Assembly: GCA_003526765.1 (NCBI GenBank)
Contig: DPXZ01000145.1
Location: forward strand, 1-21,290
DNA from: Fervidobacterium sp.
GTDB taxonomy: Bacteria; Thermotogota; Thermotogae; Thermotogales; Fervidobacteriaceae
DNA: 21,290 nucleotides
Direction: 5' to 3'
Shown here: positions 1-7,796 of the stretch, piece after piece
Numbering within the stretch: the stretch's first letter is position 1
Layout: the number at the start of each line of letters is the position of its first letter
Notes under the pieces: generated by a model
Told to the model about the DNA's origin: nothing
Databases searched by the model: none
The model's input: the letters and a program-made list of their open reading frames with translations, nothing else
Program-made: the position numbers and the translations under genes

Positions 1-913
1 TCTCAACTCGGTCTATCAAAGAAAGAACATCACCAAGTCCGAGTATTCTACTTGCCATTCTATCTGGGTAAAATTCATCGAAATCATCTATCTTTTCGCC
101 AATCCCAACAAATTTAATAGGCTTACCAGTTATGTGCCTTATTGTGAGAATGACACCACCACGTGAGTCTCCATCGAGTTTTGTAACAACAAAACCTGTT
201 ACACCAAGTCTGTCGTTGAATACCTTACCTGAATTGACCGCATCTTGACCGGCCATAGCATCAACTGTCAGTAATATCTCGTCTGGGTTGACGAGTGCTT
301 TGATATCGTCTAGTTCTTTCATCATTTCATCATCTATGTGCAAACGTCCTGCCGTATCGAGTATGACAACATCGTAACCACTATCTTTTACAGTCTTCAT
401 AGCTTCTTCAACTATCTTTATGGCATTTTTTCGATCCCCTGCTATAACAGGGACACCTATTTTCTTTCCCAATGTTTCAAGTTGATCAATTGCAGCAGGT
501 CTATACGTATCCGCAGCTACCAATATAGGGTGTTTACCTTGTCTCTTTAGATAATTTGCAATCTTTGCAGCGCTTGTTGTTTTACCGGTACCTTGCAATC
601 CAACCATCATGACATAAGAAGGCCTGTGTATAAGTTTGAAAGGTTCTTTCTCACCCAAAAGCGCTATCAGTTCATCTCTAATGATCTTGATGAACATCTG
701 ATCAGGTGTGAGTGATTTCAGTACCTCCTCACCTAATGCTCGCTTTTTTACATTTTCAACGAATTCTTTCACAACCTTATAGTTGACATCTGCTGCTAAA
801 AGAGAGTTCTTAACTACTTGTATAGCTTCTTCTATATTTCGTTCGGAGATTTTCCCTTTTCCAGAAAGTATTTTGAACGCACCTGACAACTTATCTCGAA
901 GCCCTTCGAACAT
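1..913 (-). CDS. ffh: Signal recognition particle GTPase Ffh (SRP54), 5' part only
   Basis: This gene runs off the left edge, so only the first 304 residues are present. Reading the complement from the ATG at 913, the protein begins MFEGLRDKLSGAFKILSGKG, the usual start of the Ffh four-helix N domain. The G domain follows: P-loop GLQGTGKTTSAAK near residue 103, DTAGR near 185 and TKLDGDSRGG near 250. The Met-rich M domain that binds 4.5S RNA and signal peptides must lie beyond the window. By family knowledge, Ffh binds signal sequences on translating ribosomes and docks with FtsY at the membrane. A good ribosome binding site (AGGTGA, 7-8 bases upstream) supports the start. FtsY is the only close relative, but FtsY normally carries an extra N-terminal region before the N domain. 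Confidence 0.96.
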   Translation of the reverse strand, partial: MFEGLRDKLSGAFKILSGKGKISERNIEEAIQVVKNSLLAADVNYKVVKEFVENVKKRALGEEVLKSLTPDQMFIKIIRDELIALLGEKEPFKLIHRPSYVMMVGLQGTGKTTSAAKIANYLKRQGKHPILVAADTYRPAAIDQLETLGKKIGVPVIAGDRKNAIKIVEEAMKTVKDSGYDVVILDTAGRLHIDDEMMKELDDIKALVNPDEILLTVDAMAGQDAVNSGKVFNDRLGVTGFVVTKLDGDSRGGVILTIRHITGKPIKFVGIGEKIDDFDEFYPDRMASRILGLGDVLSLIDRVE

Positions 914-1011
914 CGAATCACCTCGCTGTTTGATTCACACTTGTTATATCTTACTATATTGAGCCGAAAAATCAATTAAATCGCAACGACCCTTGAAACG
1001 ATTGAGAAAAA

Positions 1012-1084
1012 TATATGTGAACAATATGTTTCACATATAGCGTGTGTTAACTTAATGCACACATTAAAAGTTACATTATTGTAA
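1012..1084. repeat. Cluster of three inverted repeats
   Basis: There are three perfect inverted repeats in a row. TATATGTGAA (1012-1021) pairs with TTCACATATA (1030-1039) across 8 bases. TTAATG (1052-1057) pairs with CATTAA (1062-1067) across 4 bases. TTACA (1071-1075) pairs with TGTAA (1080-1084) across 4 bases. None is followed by a T-tract on either strand, so they do not look like terminators. Their place between two divergent genes suggests protein-binding sites; that is inference. Confidence 0.5.
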
Positions 1085-1170
1085 GATATTTCTTCTGCCT
1101 CAGCTTTTTGTGTCTCATTAGGTGTTTATCGATATCTTGTACCCATCATGGCTTTACTTTTGACTTGTAG

Positions 1171-1179
1171 TGATATAAT
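1171..1179 (+). promoter_or_regulatory. Extended -10 promoter for the CsgG/FN3/propeller gene
   Basis: TGATATAAT matches the extended -10 consensus TGnTATAAT exactly. There is no good -35 at standard spacing, which extended -10 promoters tolerate. Transcription would start near 1186 and give a leader of about 100 bases before the ATG at 1286. Confidence 0.55.
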
Positions 1180-1285
1180 ATCATGTACTCTTGAGCCTTA
1201 TTTTTTTGCGTTCTTGCAGCGTTTAATTGGCAATGTGCTAGTATCTGAATTGCTTAAGCAAACTGAGAACGGGAGAGGTGATATC

Positions 1286-3532
1286 ATGAGGTTATCAAAG
1301 TGGGTAATCATTAGTTTGTTGTTGATCATGTTCTCGCAGGCCTTCTCATCGGCCCCAGTAACGATAACTGAAAAGACTAGTTTGGTTATACTTGCAGGAC
1401 AGATCGGCAGTGGTTGGTCCGCTGACGAGGTTGATTACTTGTTATCTATCTTGGAGGAACAGGTCTTAAAACTGGAGAGATTTCGTTTGTTTTCACGAGC
1501 CAATATACAACAAGTCATGAAAGAGAGAAACATGAGCGAAATAGGGGTTTCCGAAGCACAAGCAATTGAGATTGGAAAGATAGGGGGGTCAAAGTACGCA
1601 CTCTTGTTAACACTTTCCCAGTTGTCTTCTGCATGGAGTAATAAGTCTAACGCTTACGTTGCCACGTCGAGATATACAATCAGACTTTACAATATAGAAA
1701 ATGGTGAGCTCTTGGCCTCCAAAGCTTTGGAGTCGACTGGAAAATCAGAGGATACAGAGCAACAATCTTTAACTGATGCACTAAAATCAACTGCATCTTC
1801 GATATGGTCAGAGCTAAAGAATATTTTCAAATTGGAAGCGTACGTAAAATCAGTTACTGGAGATAACATAGTACTTGGGGGACTGGATCCAAAGATCGTT
1901 CCGAAAGGAACTATATTTTCTATTGAAACAAGAAGTGGTACCGGATATGTGCAAGTCACAGGATATAGCGATGTGGACAATACAATTCTTGCAAAATTTG
2001 TTCGTGGCGAGAAACCTGCTGTCAATGACGTAGCTACTGAATTTGTAGAGACGATAACAATTGCGTCAACATCTCCGACCACCACAGAGGCAACTACAAA
2101 AACAAGTACCCCGGTTATTCCAACCGTGTCGACAAAAACGTTGCCTGAAGCACCGACGAACTTGAATGTACAATCTTTGTCATCATCACAGATGAATTTG
2201 ATGTGGAAAGACAGTTCTAACAATGAGGAAGGATTCAAAATAGAAAGAAGAATAGGGACAACTGGTTCATGGCTTGAAATTGCAGCAGTTGGTGTGAATG
2301 TTACCGAATACACCGACACGAAGTTATCACCAAACACAGCATATTATTACAGAATCAGGGCATACAACAGCTCAGGAAGTTCAAATTATTCTAATGAATC
2401 GTACGGAACAACAGTATCGTTGATTTGGCAAAGAAATTATGGTGGAAACTATTACGATGCAACATATTACGTGCAACAGACCAAAGATGGCGGATACTTT
2501 GCATCGGGATACACTCACTCTTCCAATGCAAGTTACGCAGATATGTATGTTGTCAAGGTTGATGCATACGGTAATAAGTTGTGGGAGAAGAGTTATGGTG
2601 GCGGATACAACGAGATTGCTTACTGCGCACAACAAACGAAAGATGGTGGATACATCGTTGCAGGAAGTACATCTTCCACTAGTTCAGGATACGCTGATTT
2701 CTATGTATTGAAACTTGATTCAAATGGAAACAAGGCGTGGGAAAGAACTTATGGTGGCATATACGATGATGCAGCCAACTATATCCAGCAAACTCTTGAT
2801 GGTGGTTATATAGTTGCAGGCTACACACTTTCTTTAGGTTCCGGTTATGCTGACGCCTATGTGGTAAAGATAGATGCGAATGGTAATAGAGTTTGGGATA
2901 GAGTTTATGGCGGTGTGTACGATGACGAAATCTATTGCATACAACAGACAAAAGATGGGGGATACATTGCTGTAGGAAGTACCTATTCCATGGGTTCCGG
3001 GTATTCAGACATCTACATACTCAAGATCGACGCATATGGCAACTGGATGTGGGATAGAGTTTACAGCTCAAGTTATGACGAGATAGGATACTCTGTTCAA
3101 CAAGCTACCGATAACGGATACGTAATTGCTGGTTCAACAGATTCTTTTGGTGCAGGTGGTTGGGATGTATACGTGATAAAAGTAGACGGATACGGTAACA
3201 AGATATGGGAGAGAACATACGGTGGAACATACGATGATGAGAGTAACTGTATACAATTAACAAACGATGGTGGGTACATCATCACAGGTTGGACAGAATC
3301 TTACGGTGCTGGAATGTGGGATGTTTATGCAATTAAAACTGATGGGTATGGAAACAAGACATGGGAGAAAACATACGGTGGAATGTACGATGATGTAGGC
3401 TATTTTTGTCAACAAACAGGTGATGGTGGTTACATTATTGGTGGATATACAGAATCCTTTGATTCAACACATCTCGGAGATATTTACATGATAAGAACGG
3501 ATGAAAATGGAAACACAGGACCAAATCCATGA
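1286..3532 (+). CDS. Exported CsgG/LpoB-like protein with FN3 domain and seven-bladed propeller repeats
   Basis: The protein is 748 aa. The ATG at 1286 is preferred: it has a strong ribosome binding site (GGGAGAGGTGA) and is followed at once by a signal peptide (MRLSKWVIISLLLIMFSQAF). Residues about 25-135 resemble the CsgG/LpoB nucleotide-binding-like fold (VILAGQIGSG, FRLFSRANIQQVMKE, EAQAIEIGKIGGSKYALL). A second beta-rich part follows to about 255, then a Thr/Ser/Pro-rich linker (about 255-285) and a fibronectin III domain (288-378, ending AYYYRIRAYNSSGSSNYS). From residue 380 to the end are seven repeats of 52 aa (the last has a one-residue insertion and a short tail), each with W-[ED]-[RK]-x-Y-G-G, Q-Q-T-x-D-G-G-Y-I and D-x-Y-x-x-K-x-D-x-x-G-N. 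Seven equal repeats suggest one closed beta-propeller. A role as a cell-envelope or toga-associated binding protein is inferred; the ligand is unknown. There is no lipobox. Confidence 0.85.
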   Translation: MRLSKWVIISLLLIMFSQAFSSAPVTITEKTSLVILAGQIGSGWSADEVDYLLSILEEQVLKLERFRLFSRANIQQVMKERNMSEIGVSEAQAIEIGKIGGSKYALLLTLSQLSSAWSNKSNAYVATSRYTIRLYNIENGELLASKALESTGKSEDTEQQSLTDALKSTASSIWSELKNIFKLEAYVKSVTGDNIVLGGLDPKIVPKGTIFSIETRSGTGYVQVTGYSDVDNTILAKFVRGEKPAVNDVATEFVETITIASTSPTTTEATTKTSTPVIPTVSTKTLPEAPTNLNVQSLSSSQMNLMWKDSSNNEEGFKIERRIGTTGSWLEIAAVGVNVTEYTDTKLSPNTAYYYRIRAYNSSGSSNYSNESYGTTVSLIWQRNYGGNYYDATYYVQQTKDGGYFASGYTHSSNASYADMYVVKVDAYGNKLWEKSYGGGYNEIAYCAQQTKDGGYIVAGSTSSTSSGYADFYVLKLDSNGNKAWERTYGGIYDDAANYIQQTLDGGYIVAGYTLSLGSGYADAYVVKIDANGNRVWDRVYGGVYDDEIYCIQQTKDGGYIAVGSTYSMGSGYSDIYILKIDAYGNWMWDRVYSSSYDEIGYSVQQATDNGYVIAGSTDSFGAGGWDVYVIKVDGYGNKIWERTYGGTYDDESNCIQLTNDGGYIITGWTESYGAGMWDVYAIKTDGYGNKTWEKTYGGMYDDVGYFCQQTGDGGYIIGGYTESFDSTHLGDIYMIRTDENGNTGPNP
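2423..3514 (+). repeat. Seven in-frame 156-bp coding repeats (propeller blades)
   Basis: Unit starts lie at 2423, 2579, 2735, 2891, 3047, 3203 and 3359, an exact 156-bp period (52 codons). The seventh unit runs slightly longer, to about 3517. Conservation is at the protein level (YGG, QQT.DGGY, KxDxxGN); the nucleotide copies have diverged, so this is an old intragenic amplification rather than a recent tandem duplication. Units 5-7 share GW/MW-D-V-Y in place of GY-[AS]-D-x-Y, hinting at separate sub-lineages of blades. Confidence 0.9.
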
Positions 3533-3662
3533 CGAATTAGCTTAATGATTCAATACGCAGATTATGTGAGTTAAATTGTATTTTATGATGTCTAACATGA
3601 AATACACTAGAAACAATTTTAGAAAGCACAGATGATGCAAATTGGTGAAATTGAACTTTGCA

Positions 3663-3671
3663 TGCTATAAT
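3663..3671 (+). promoter_or_regulatory. Extended -10 promoter of the slyD-pelF operon
   Basis: TGCTATAAT (3663-3671) is a perfect extended -10 element, with a weak TTGGTG -35 about 18 bases upstream. Transcription would start near 3678, 26 bases before the ATG of the FKBP gene. The preceding stretch 3533-3662 contains no gene that I can see and no clear terminator. Confidence 0.6.
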
Positions 3672-3703
3672 ATCAATAGATTCTAATTGAAGGGTGTGAT
3701 TTT

Positions 3704-4126
3704 ATGGGAATTAAGGTCGGAGATAAGGTAAAAGTTCATTACACAGGTTCATTTGAAGATGGGCAGATATTTGATTCGTCCATTGGTAGAGAGCCGCTGG
3801 AATTTGTTGTCGGGGCAGGTCAAGTTATACCAGGCTTTGAGGAAGCTATAATCGACATGGAAATTGGTGAAAAGAAGTCGTTTAGAATAGCTGCTGAGAA
3901 AGCATATGGCGTAATTCGCGATGATTTAAAGTTCTCGGTACAACGTTCCATGTTGCCGGAAGATGTTCAAGTTGGGGATATGTTAGAAGCGCACCAACCA
4001 GATGGTAATGTTTTTGTCGTCAAAGTAGATGATCTCAACGATGTGTCCGCTGTGCTCGATGCAAATCATCCGCTTGCTGGTAAAGATTTGATCTTTGATG
4101 TGGAGATAGTAGAAGTAGTTTCGTAA
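3704..4126 (+). CDS. slyD: SlyD-like FKBP-type peptidyl-prolyl cis-trans isomerase
   Basis: This is a 140-aa cytoplasmic FKBP-fold isomerase, predicted to speed proline isomerisation and act as a folding chaperone. The N-terminal FKBP half shows KVKVHYTGSFEDGQIFDSS and VVGAGQVIPGFEEAIIDM. Residues about 68-120 form the insert-in-flap chaperone domain that defines the SlyD class. The strand DANHPLAGKDLIFDVEIVEV closes the fold. The His/Cys-rich metal-binding tail of E. coli SlyD is absent, as in many thermophile homologues. The ATG at 3704 has GAAGGGTGTGAT upstream. The next gene (pelF) begins 25 bases downstream with no promoter in between, so the two are probably co-transcribed. Confidence 0.93.
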   Translation: MGIKVGDKVKVHYTGSFEDGQIFDSSIGREPLEFVVGAGQVIPGFEEAIIDMEIGEKKSFRIAAEKAYGVIRDDLKFSVQRSMLPEDVQVGDMLEAHQPDGNVFVVKVDDLNDVSAVLDANHPLAGKDLIFDVEIVEVVS

Positions 4127-4133
4127 ATTCTGG

Positions 4134-4157
4134 TCTCATAACGATATCATTATGAGA
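4134..4157 (+). promoter_or_regulatory. Hairpin that includes the pelF start codon
   Basis: TCTCATAA (4134-4141) and TTATGAGA (4150-4157) form a perfect 8-bp inverted repeat with an 8-base loop. The pelF ATG (4152-4154) lies inside the 3' arm, and no Shine-Dalgarno sequence is visible upstream. Translation of pelF may therefore depend on ribosomes arriving from slyD, which ends at 4126. The pairing is seen in the sequence; the regulatory role is inference. Confidence 0.45.
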
Positions 4158-5558
4158 GTATGCCTCATTGTTGAAGGAACTTATCCGTACGTAATAGGTG
4201 GAGTTTCTGAATGGATTCAAATGTTAATGGAAAATATGCCAGATGTAAAATTCAGTGTGGTACATCTGGCACCTTGGCAATGGAATCATCCATTTCGTTA
4301 TGAATTACCCAAGAACCTTGAAAATCTTTATGAGTATCAACTTTTTTCCAATAACCCTGATCCTGATGAACTTACAAAGAGTGTAGACGTCAAAAAGGTC
4401 ATCGCAAAAGTAAGAAACATGATAGAACTTTCAAGTGATGAGAGGGCCAAAGAGTTTGGCGACCTGTTAAGGTTAGCTGCTGGGAAAAATGTTGACAGCT
4501 TATTGAAAACAAGACACTTTTGGGATTTCATAATAGAGATATATGAACATTACTTTTCTGATGAAGGTTTCACTGGATTTTATTGGACGATCATTGGTTT
4601 TCTAATTCCAATTCTTGGTGCAATTCAATCGGTACCACCAAAAGCAGACATATACCATTCCACTACAACTGGATATGCATCACTTAGTGCATTGATGGGG
4701 AAGTATCTCTACGGTGGAAAATTGATCATCACAGAACATGGAATTTATCACAGAGAACGAGAAATAGAGATTACAAAATCGACCAGCGTTTCAGAAGTTT
4801 ACAAACCTGTTTGGATCGAGATATTCAAACTGATCAGCAAAACCGTTTACGAAGAGTGTGATTTGCTGACTACTTTGTTTGAAAAAAATCAACTATTCCA
4901 ACTGGAATTGGGTGCCGATTTTTCCAAGATGCGAGTGATTTCGAATGGTGTTGATGTTGACAGATTTAGTGCAATTGAAAGAGAAGAACATGAAACTTTC
5001 AACATAGGAATTGTTGGAAGAGTTGTACCGATAAAGGATATAATCTCGGCCATAAAGTGTTTTGATATAGTACGTAAAGAAATTCCAAATGCATTTTTGT
5101 ATATCATGGGACCAAATGACGAGGATGAGGAATACTACGAAAGGTGCAAAGCATTGACAGAATTACTGCATATAGATGATAGGGTTATATTTACTGGAAA
5201 GGTAAATGTCAGAGAATATTATGGTAAGCTCGATGTTTTGCTGATCAGTAGCATATCTGAAGGTCAACCGTTGGTGCAACTGGAAGCAATGGCTTCGGGA
5301 ATACCCGTTGTTACTACAAATGTTGGTAATTGCGCTGAGATCGCCTTAGATCCAGATGGACAATCTGGTTTTGTTGTAAGATCAAAGAATTATGTTTCAA
5401 TGAGTGAAAAAATTATTACACTAGCCAAAGACAAGTCACTTTGGCTCACGTTTTCCGAAAATGGAAGAAAAATTGCCGCAGCAAAGTACACACTTGGCAG
5501 AATGATATCTAACTATAAAGAGTTATACTACGAGGTGATGCACAGTGCACAAAAATAG
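4152..5558 (+). CDS. pelF: PelF-type GT4 family glycosyltransferase
   Basis: This 468-aa cytoplasmic GT-B glycosyltransferase matches the PelF/DUF3492 class. It opens with MRVCLIVEGTYPYVIGGVSE, the typical PelF start, and has TEHGIYHREREIEI around residues 194-207. The C-terminal nucleotide-sugar half shows GIVGRVVPIKDI and an EX7E pair (E370 and E378) in SEGQPLVQLEAMASGIPVV. In Pseudomonas, PelF polymerises the Pel polysaccharide from a UDP-sugar. The start is set by homology because no ribosome binding site is visible. The gene overlaps the next by 14 bases, a sign of translational coupling to the deacetylase-like protein. No PelG, PelD or PelE is present nearby, so the acceptor and export route are unknown. 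Confidence 0.88.
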   Translation: MRVCLIVEGTYPYVIGGVSEWIQMLMENMPDVKFSVVHLAPWQWNHPFRYELPKNLENLYEYQLFSNNPDPDELTKSVDVKKVIAKVRNMIELSSDERAKEFGDLLRLAAGKNVDSLLKTRHFWDFIIEIYEHYFSDEGFTGFYWTIIGFLIPILGAIQSVPPKADIYHSTTTGYASLSALMGKYLYGGKLIITEHGIYHREREIEITKSTSVSEVYKPVWIEIFKLISKTVYEECDLLTTLFEKNQLFQLELGADFSKMRVISNGVDVDRFSAIEREEHETFNIGIVGRVVPIKDIISAIKCFDIVRKEIPNAFLYIMGPNDEDEEYYERCKALTELLHIDDRVIFTGKVNVREYYGKLDVLLISSISEGQPLVQLEAMASGIPVVTTNVGNCAEIALDPDGQSGFVVRSKNYVSMSEKIITLAKDKSLWLTFSENGRKIAAAKYTLGRMISNYKELYYEVMHSAQK

Positions 5559-7764
5559 ATTAAGATTTTTAGTCATACTTATTCTTTTGTTGTCACTGTC
5601 TTCGACAATGTTTGCCACAAAGGCGTTGTTACTTTACAAAGGCTCGGAGCAAGGTTATGGATACAACGTTCAACTCAAGTATATAGCACCAGAATTGAAA
5701 AAATTGTTGATCGACTATGATGTAATAGATGTAGAAACCGATAGTTTCAAAAATACTTCTTTGAACGACTATGAGCTTGTTGTTTCATGTTACTATACCT
5801 CTCAAATGAATCAAGCAAAACAGTATTTGAAAAGTCTGTTTGATTACATTTGCCAAGGGGGAAAGCTCTTGATCATTAATAATATAGGAGCATCCATCGA
5901 TTCTTCTGGAACAAATAATCCAGGTTTACAAGAACTGAACTCAGTTTACAATTTGTTGGGTGTTTCGTACACTTACAGTTGGAAAAAGTCAAAACCGATT
6001 CAAGTTTCCATCAATAGCGAATTTCAAGCTGACAAGACGTTATCTTTTGAAAAAGAGAGAGATGTTGAGTCTTATCTTTTTATTGGCTCTAATATTGAGC
6101 CTCTAATTCAAGTTGTAGCTGGAGATAACAAAACCTACAATACAGCGTTCCTCAGTCCAATTGGTGGAATGATAGGCTACAACTACCTACTTGATGATAA
6201 TGGCAAAGTCACCGTAAATCTTTCGAGAGTATTTGGAGAATTAATTTATGGCGATTGGAAAAATTACAAATTACTAGTCGTTGGTAAGGATAATTATGAA
6301 TTGAGAAAAGCACTAGACTACACGTTGTTAGATTACGATTGGACACCAAGCTTGCCAAGCGTACTTTTCGGATATGAGGCTGTTATATATCTGAATGATA
6401 CTGTAGAACTGAACGATGCCGTTCTGAACAATTACATGCTTGATGGAGGTACTGTAGTCATATTATCAATGGGGAGTGTAACGAGAGTAATCAAGGAAAT
6501 AGAAGTGACTAACGATATATTTCCAGTCCCCAATGAATTCAAGATATCATGGAACAAAAGTGTGCGTTTCCAAGAACAAAAGACATCATCTGAAATTCTT
6601 CTAACGAGTTCGGATAACGACGTTTTATCTTGGAAGATTGAGATTGGAAGTGGTCAACTCATATATTATCCAATTGACTTACTCGAAAAGAGACTACGTG
6701 GACTCTTTATCCAGACTGTTTTTTCACAGCTGCCTATATCCATTCAACCTGTTATCAATAGCTACTCAATATATCTCGATGACTTTCCGCTTCCAGCGTA
6801 CAATAGAAAGATAGATGCCTTGACGAGGGAGTTCGGAGATATCACAGATAACAATTTCTACTATAATATCTGGTGGCCGATGATGAAAGAATTAGCGAAA
6901 AAATTCGGAATAAAATATACAACTGCGTTTGTTGCAAATTACAATGCCTCAGTTACATGGCCATTCAGTTTTCAAGAGTACGTCAATACCCCAGAACAAA
7001 AGAAGGCACTTCAAGAGTTACTTGATGGAGAATACGAAATAGGTGTGCATGGATACAACCATATTCCACTAACAAAGAGCAACTGGAAAGAAGATGAGCT
7101 TGCTGGTGTTCTGAGGACTTTTAAAATTTTTCTAAGAAACGTATTAAATGAGCAATATGTACCTTACACTTACGTCGCTCCAAACAACATCATAGATGAG
7201 TTTGGTGCTAAAGAACTGCTGAAAGTTTTTCCAGATATCACGTCAATTGGTACGACATACAAAGCAACGGATACGATATCAGAATTTTCAGTAATCGGAG
7301 ATAAGACTGTTGTAATACCGAGGACAACATCGGGATACTACCCGGTCCAAAAAATCATAAGTGATTCTGTGCTTTCTATAATGACACTTGGTACGTTCCA
7401 ATATTTCGTTCATCCGGACGATGTTTTTTCAACGGATAGAAATCCTGAGAATAAGACTTGGAAAGAGATGTACGAAAGTATACAGAGTTTTATATCTATA
7501 ATTCAAATGTACTACCCATTTTTGAACAATCACTTCTCATCTGAAAGCGCAGAAATTATCTACGAGTTTTTGACCAAAAAGCCTCATATATCATTGACCG
7601 ACAAAGAAATGATTGTTTCATTACCTTTAGAATGTGACTTTCCAAGATACTATTACTTGAGGGCAAATAAACCATTTACAATTTCTGGCGGTAGAATAGT
7701 CTTTGTATCAAACGATTTGTATGTGATTGCACAGCTTGATGACGTGATGAAAATAGTCTTCTAG
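5545..7764 (+). CDS. Exported DUF2194/polysaccharide deacetylase-like protein, putative PelA-type partner
   Basis: The protein is 739 aa, starting at a GTG (5545) with GAGGTGAT upstream and overlapping the end of pelF. A signal peptide or N-terminal anchor covers about residues 5-24 (LRFLVILILLLSLSSTMF). Residues about 25-400 form alpha/beta domains of the kind found at the start of DUF2194 proteins. The C-terminal half carries the marks of a family-4 carbohydrate esterase barrel: the acid pair in YLDDFP (D412-D413), the metal motif HGYNH (H502 and H506) and FVHPDD (H623). This suggests deacetylation of an N-acetylhexosamine polymer outside the membrane, as the deacetylase domain of PelA does for Pel. 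The hydrolase (GH) domain of Pseudomonas PelA is not recognisable. The family assignment is from memory of motif and context, not from a search. Confidence 0.72.
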   Translation: MHKNRLRFLVILILLLSLSSTMFATKALLLYKGSEQGYGYNVQLKYIAPELKKLLIDYDVIDVETDSFKNTSLNDYELVVSCYYTSQMNQAKQYLKSLFDYICQGGKLLIINNIGASIDSSGTNNPGLQELNSVYNLLGVSYTYSWKKSKPIQVSINSEFQADKTLSFEKERDVESYLFIGSNIEPLIQVVAGDNKTYNTAFLSPIGGMIGYNYLLDDNGKVTVNLSRVFGELIYGDWKNYKLLVVGKDNYELRKALDYTLLDYDWTPSLPSVLFGYEAVIYLNDTVELNDAVLNNYMLDGGTVVILSMGSVTRVIKEIEVTNDIFPVPNEFKISWNKSVRFQEQKTSSEILLTSSDNDVLSWKIEIGSGQLIYYPIDLLEKRLRGLFIQTVFSQLPISIQPVINSYSIYLDDFPLPAYNRKIDALTREFGDITDNNFYYNIWWPMMKELAKKFGIKYTTAFVANYNASVTWPFSFQEYVNTPEQKKALQELLDGEYEIGVHGYNHIPLTKSNWKEDELAGVLRTFKIFLRNVLNEQYVPYTYVAPNNIIDEFGAKELLKVFPDITSIGTTYKATDTISEFSVIGDKTVVIPRTTSGYYPVQKIISDSVLSIMTLGTFQYFVHPDDVFSTDRNPENKTWKEMYESIQSFISIIQMYYPFLNNHFSSESAEIIYEFLTKKPHISLTDKEMIVSLPLECDFPRYYYLRANKPFTISGGRIVFVSNDLYVIAQLDDVMKIVF

Positions 7765-7796
7765 GGAGTTTAAATGATAAAATCAGGGGTGATTGT

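Larger units (their letters stand above)
914..1285. other. Divergent intergenic region between ffh and the propeller gene
   Basis: This stretch has no convincing gene. It is AT-rich and holds three closely spaced inverted repeats (1012-1084) and an extended -10 promoter for the rightward gene (1171-1179). An open frame continuing upstream of 1286 to 1148 has no ribosome binding site and overlaps that promoter, so it is treated as untranslated leader. The ffh promoter should lie in 920-1000 on the minus strand; TATA-like hexamers occur there but none stands out. Confidence 0.6.

Noticed and set aside
1148..1285. N-terminal extension of the propeller gene by 46 codons
   Set aside because: There is no ribosome binding site, it overlaps the extended -10 element, and it would place the signal peptide internally; the ATG at 1286 has all expected features.
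1687..2337. 216-codon open frame on the minus strand inside the CsgG/FN3 gene
   Set aside because: It is antisense to a well-supported gene, lacks a ribosome binding site and gives a low-complexity Val/Ser/Thr-rich product that mirrors the sense codons.
2423..3514. Regular repeats considered as a CRISPR array or tandem DNA repeat
   Set aside because: The 156-bp units are coding, diverged at the nucleotide level and conserved as protein blades; there are no short identical repeats with unique spacers.
3533..3662. Hairpin GTATTT...AAATAC after the propeller gene considered as a terminator
   Set aside because: The stem has only six contiguous pairs with a long loop and no T-tract follows.
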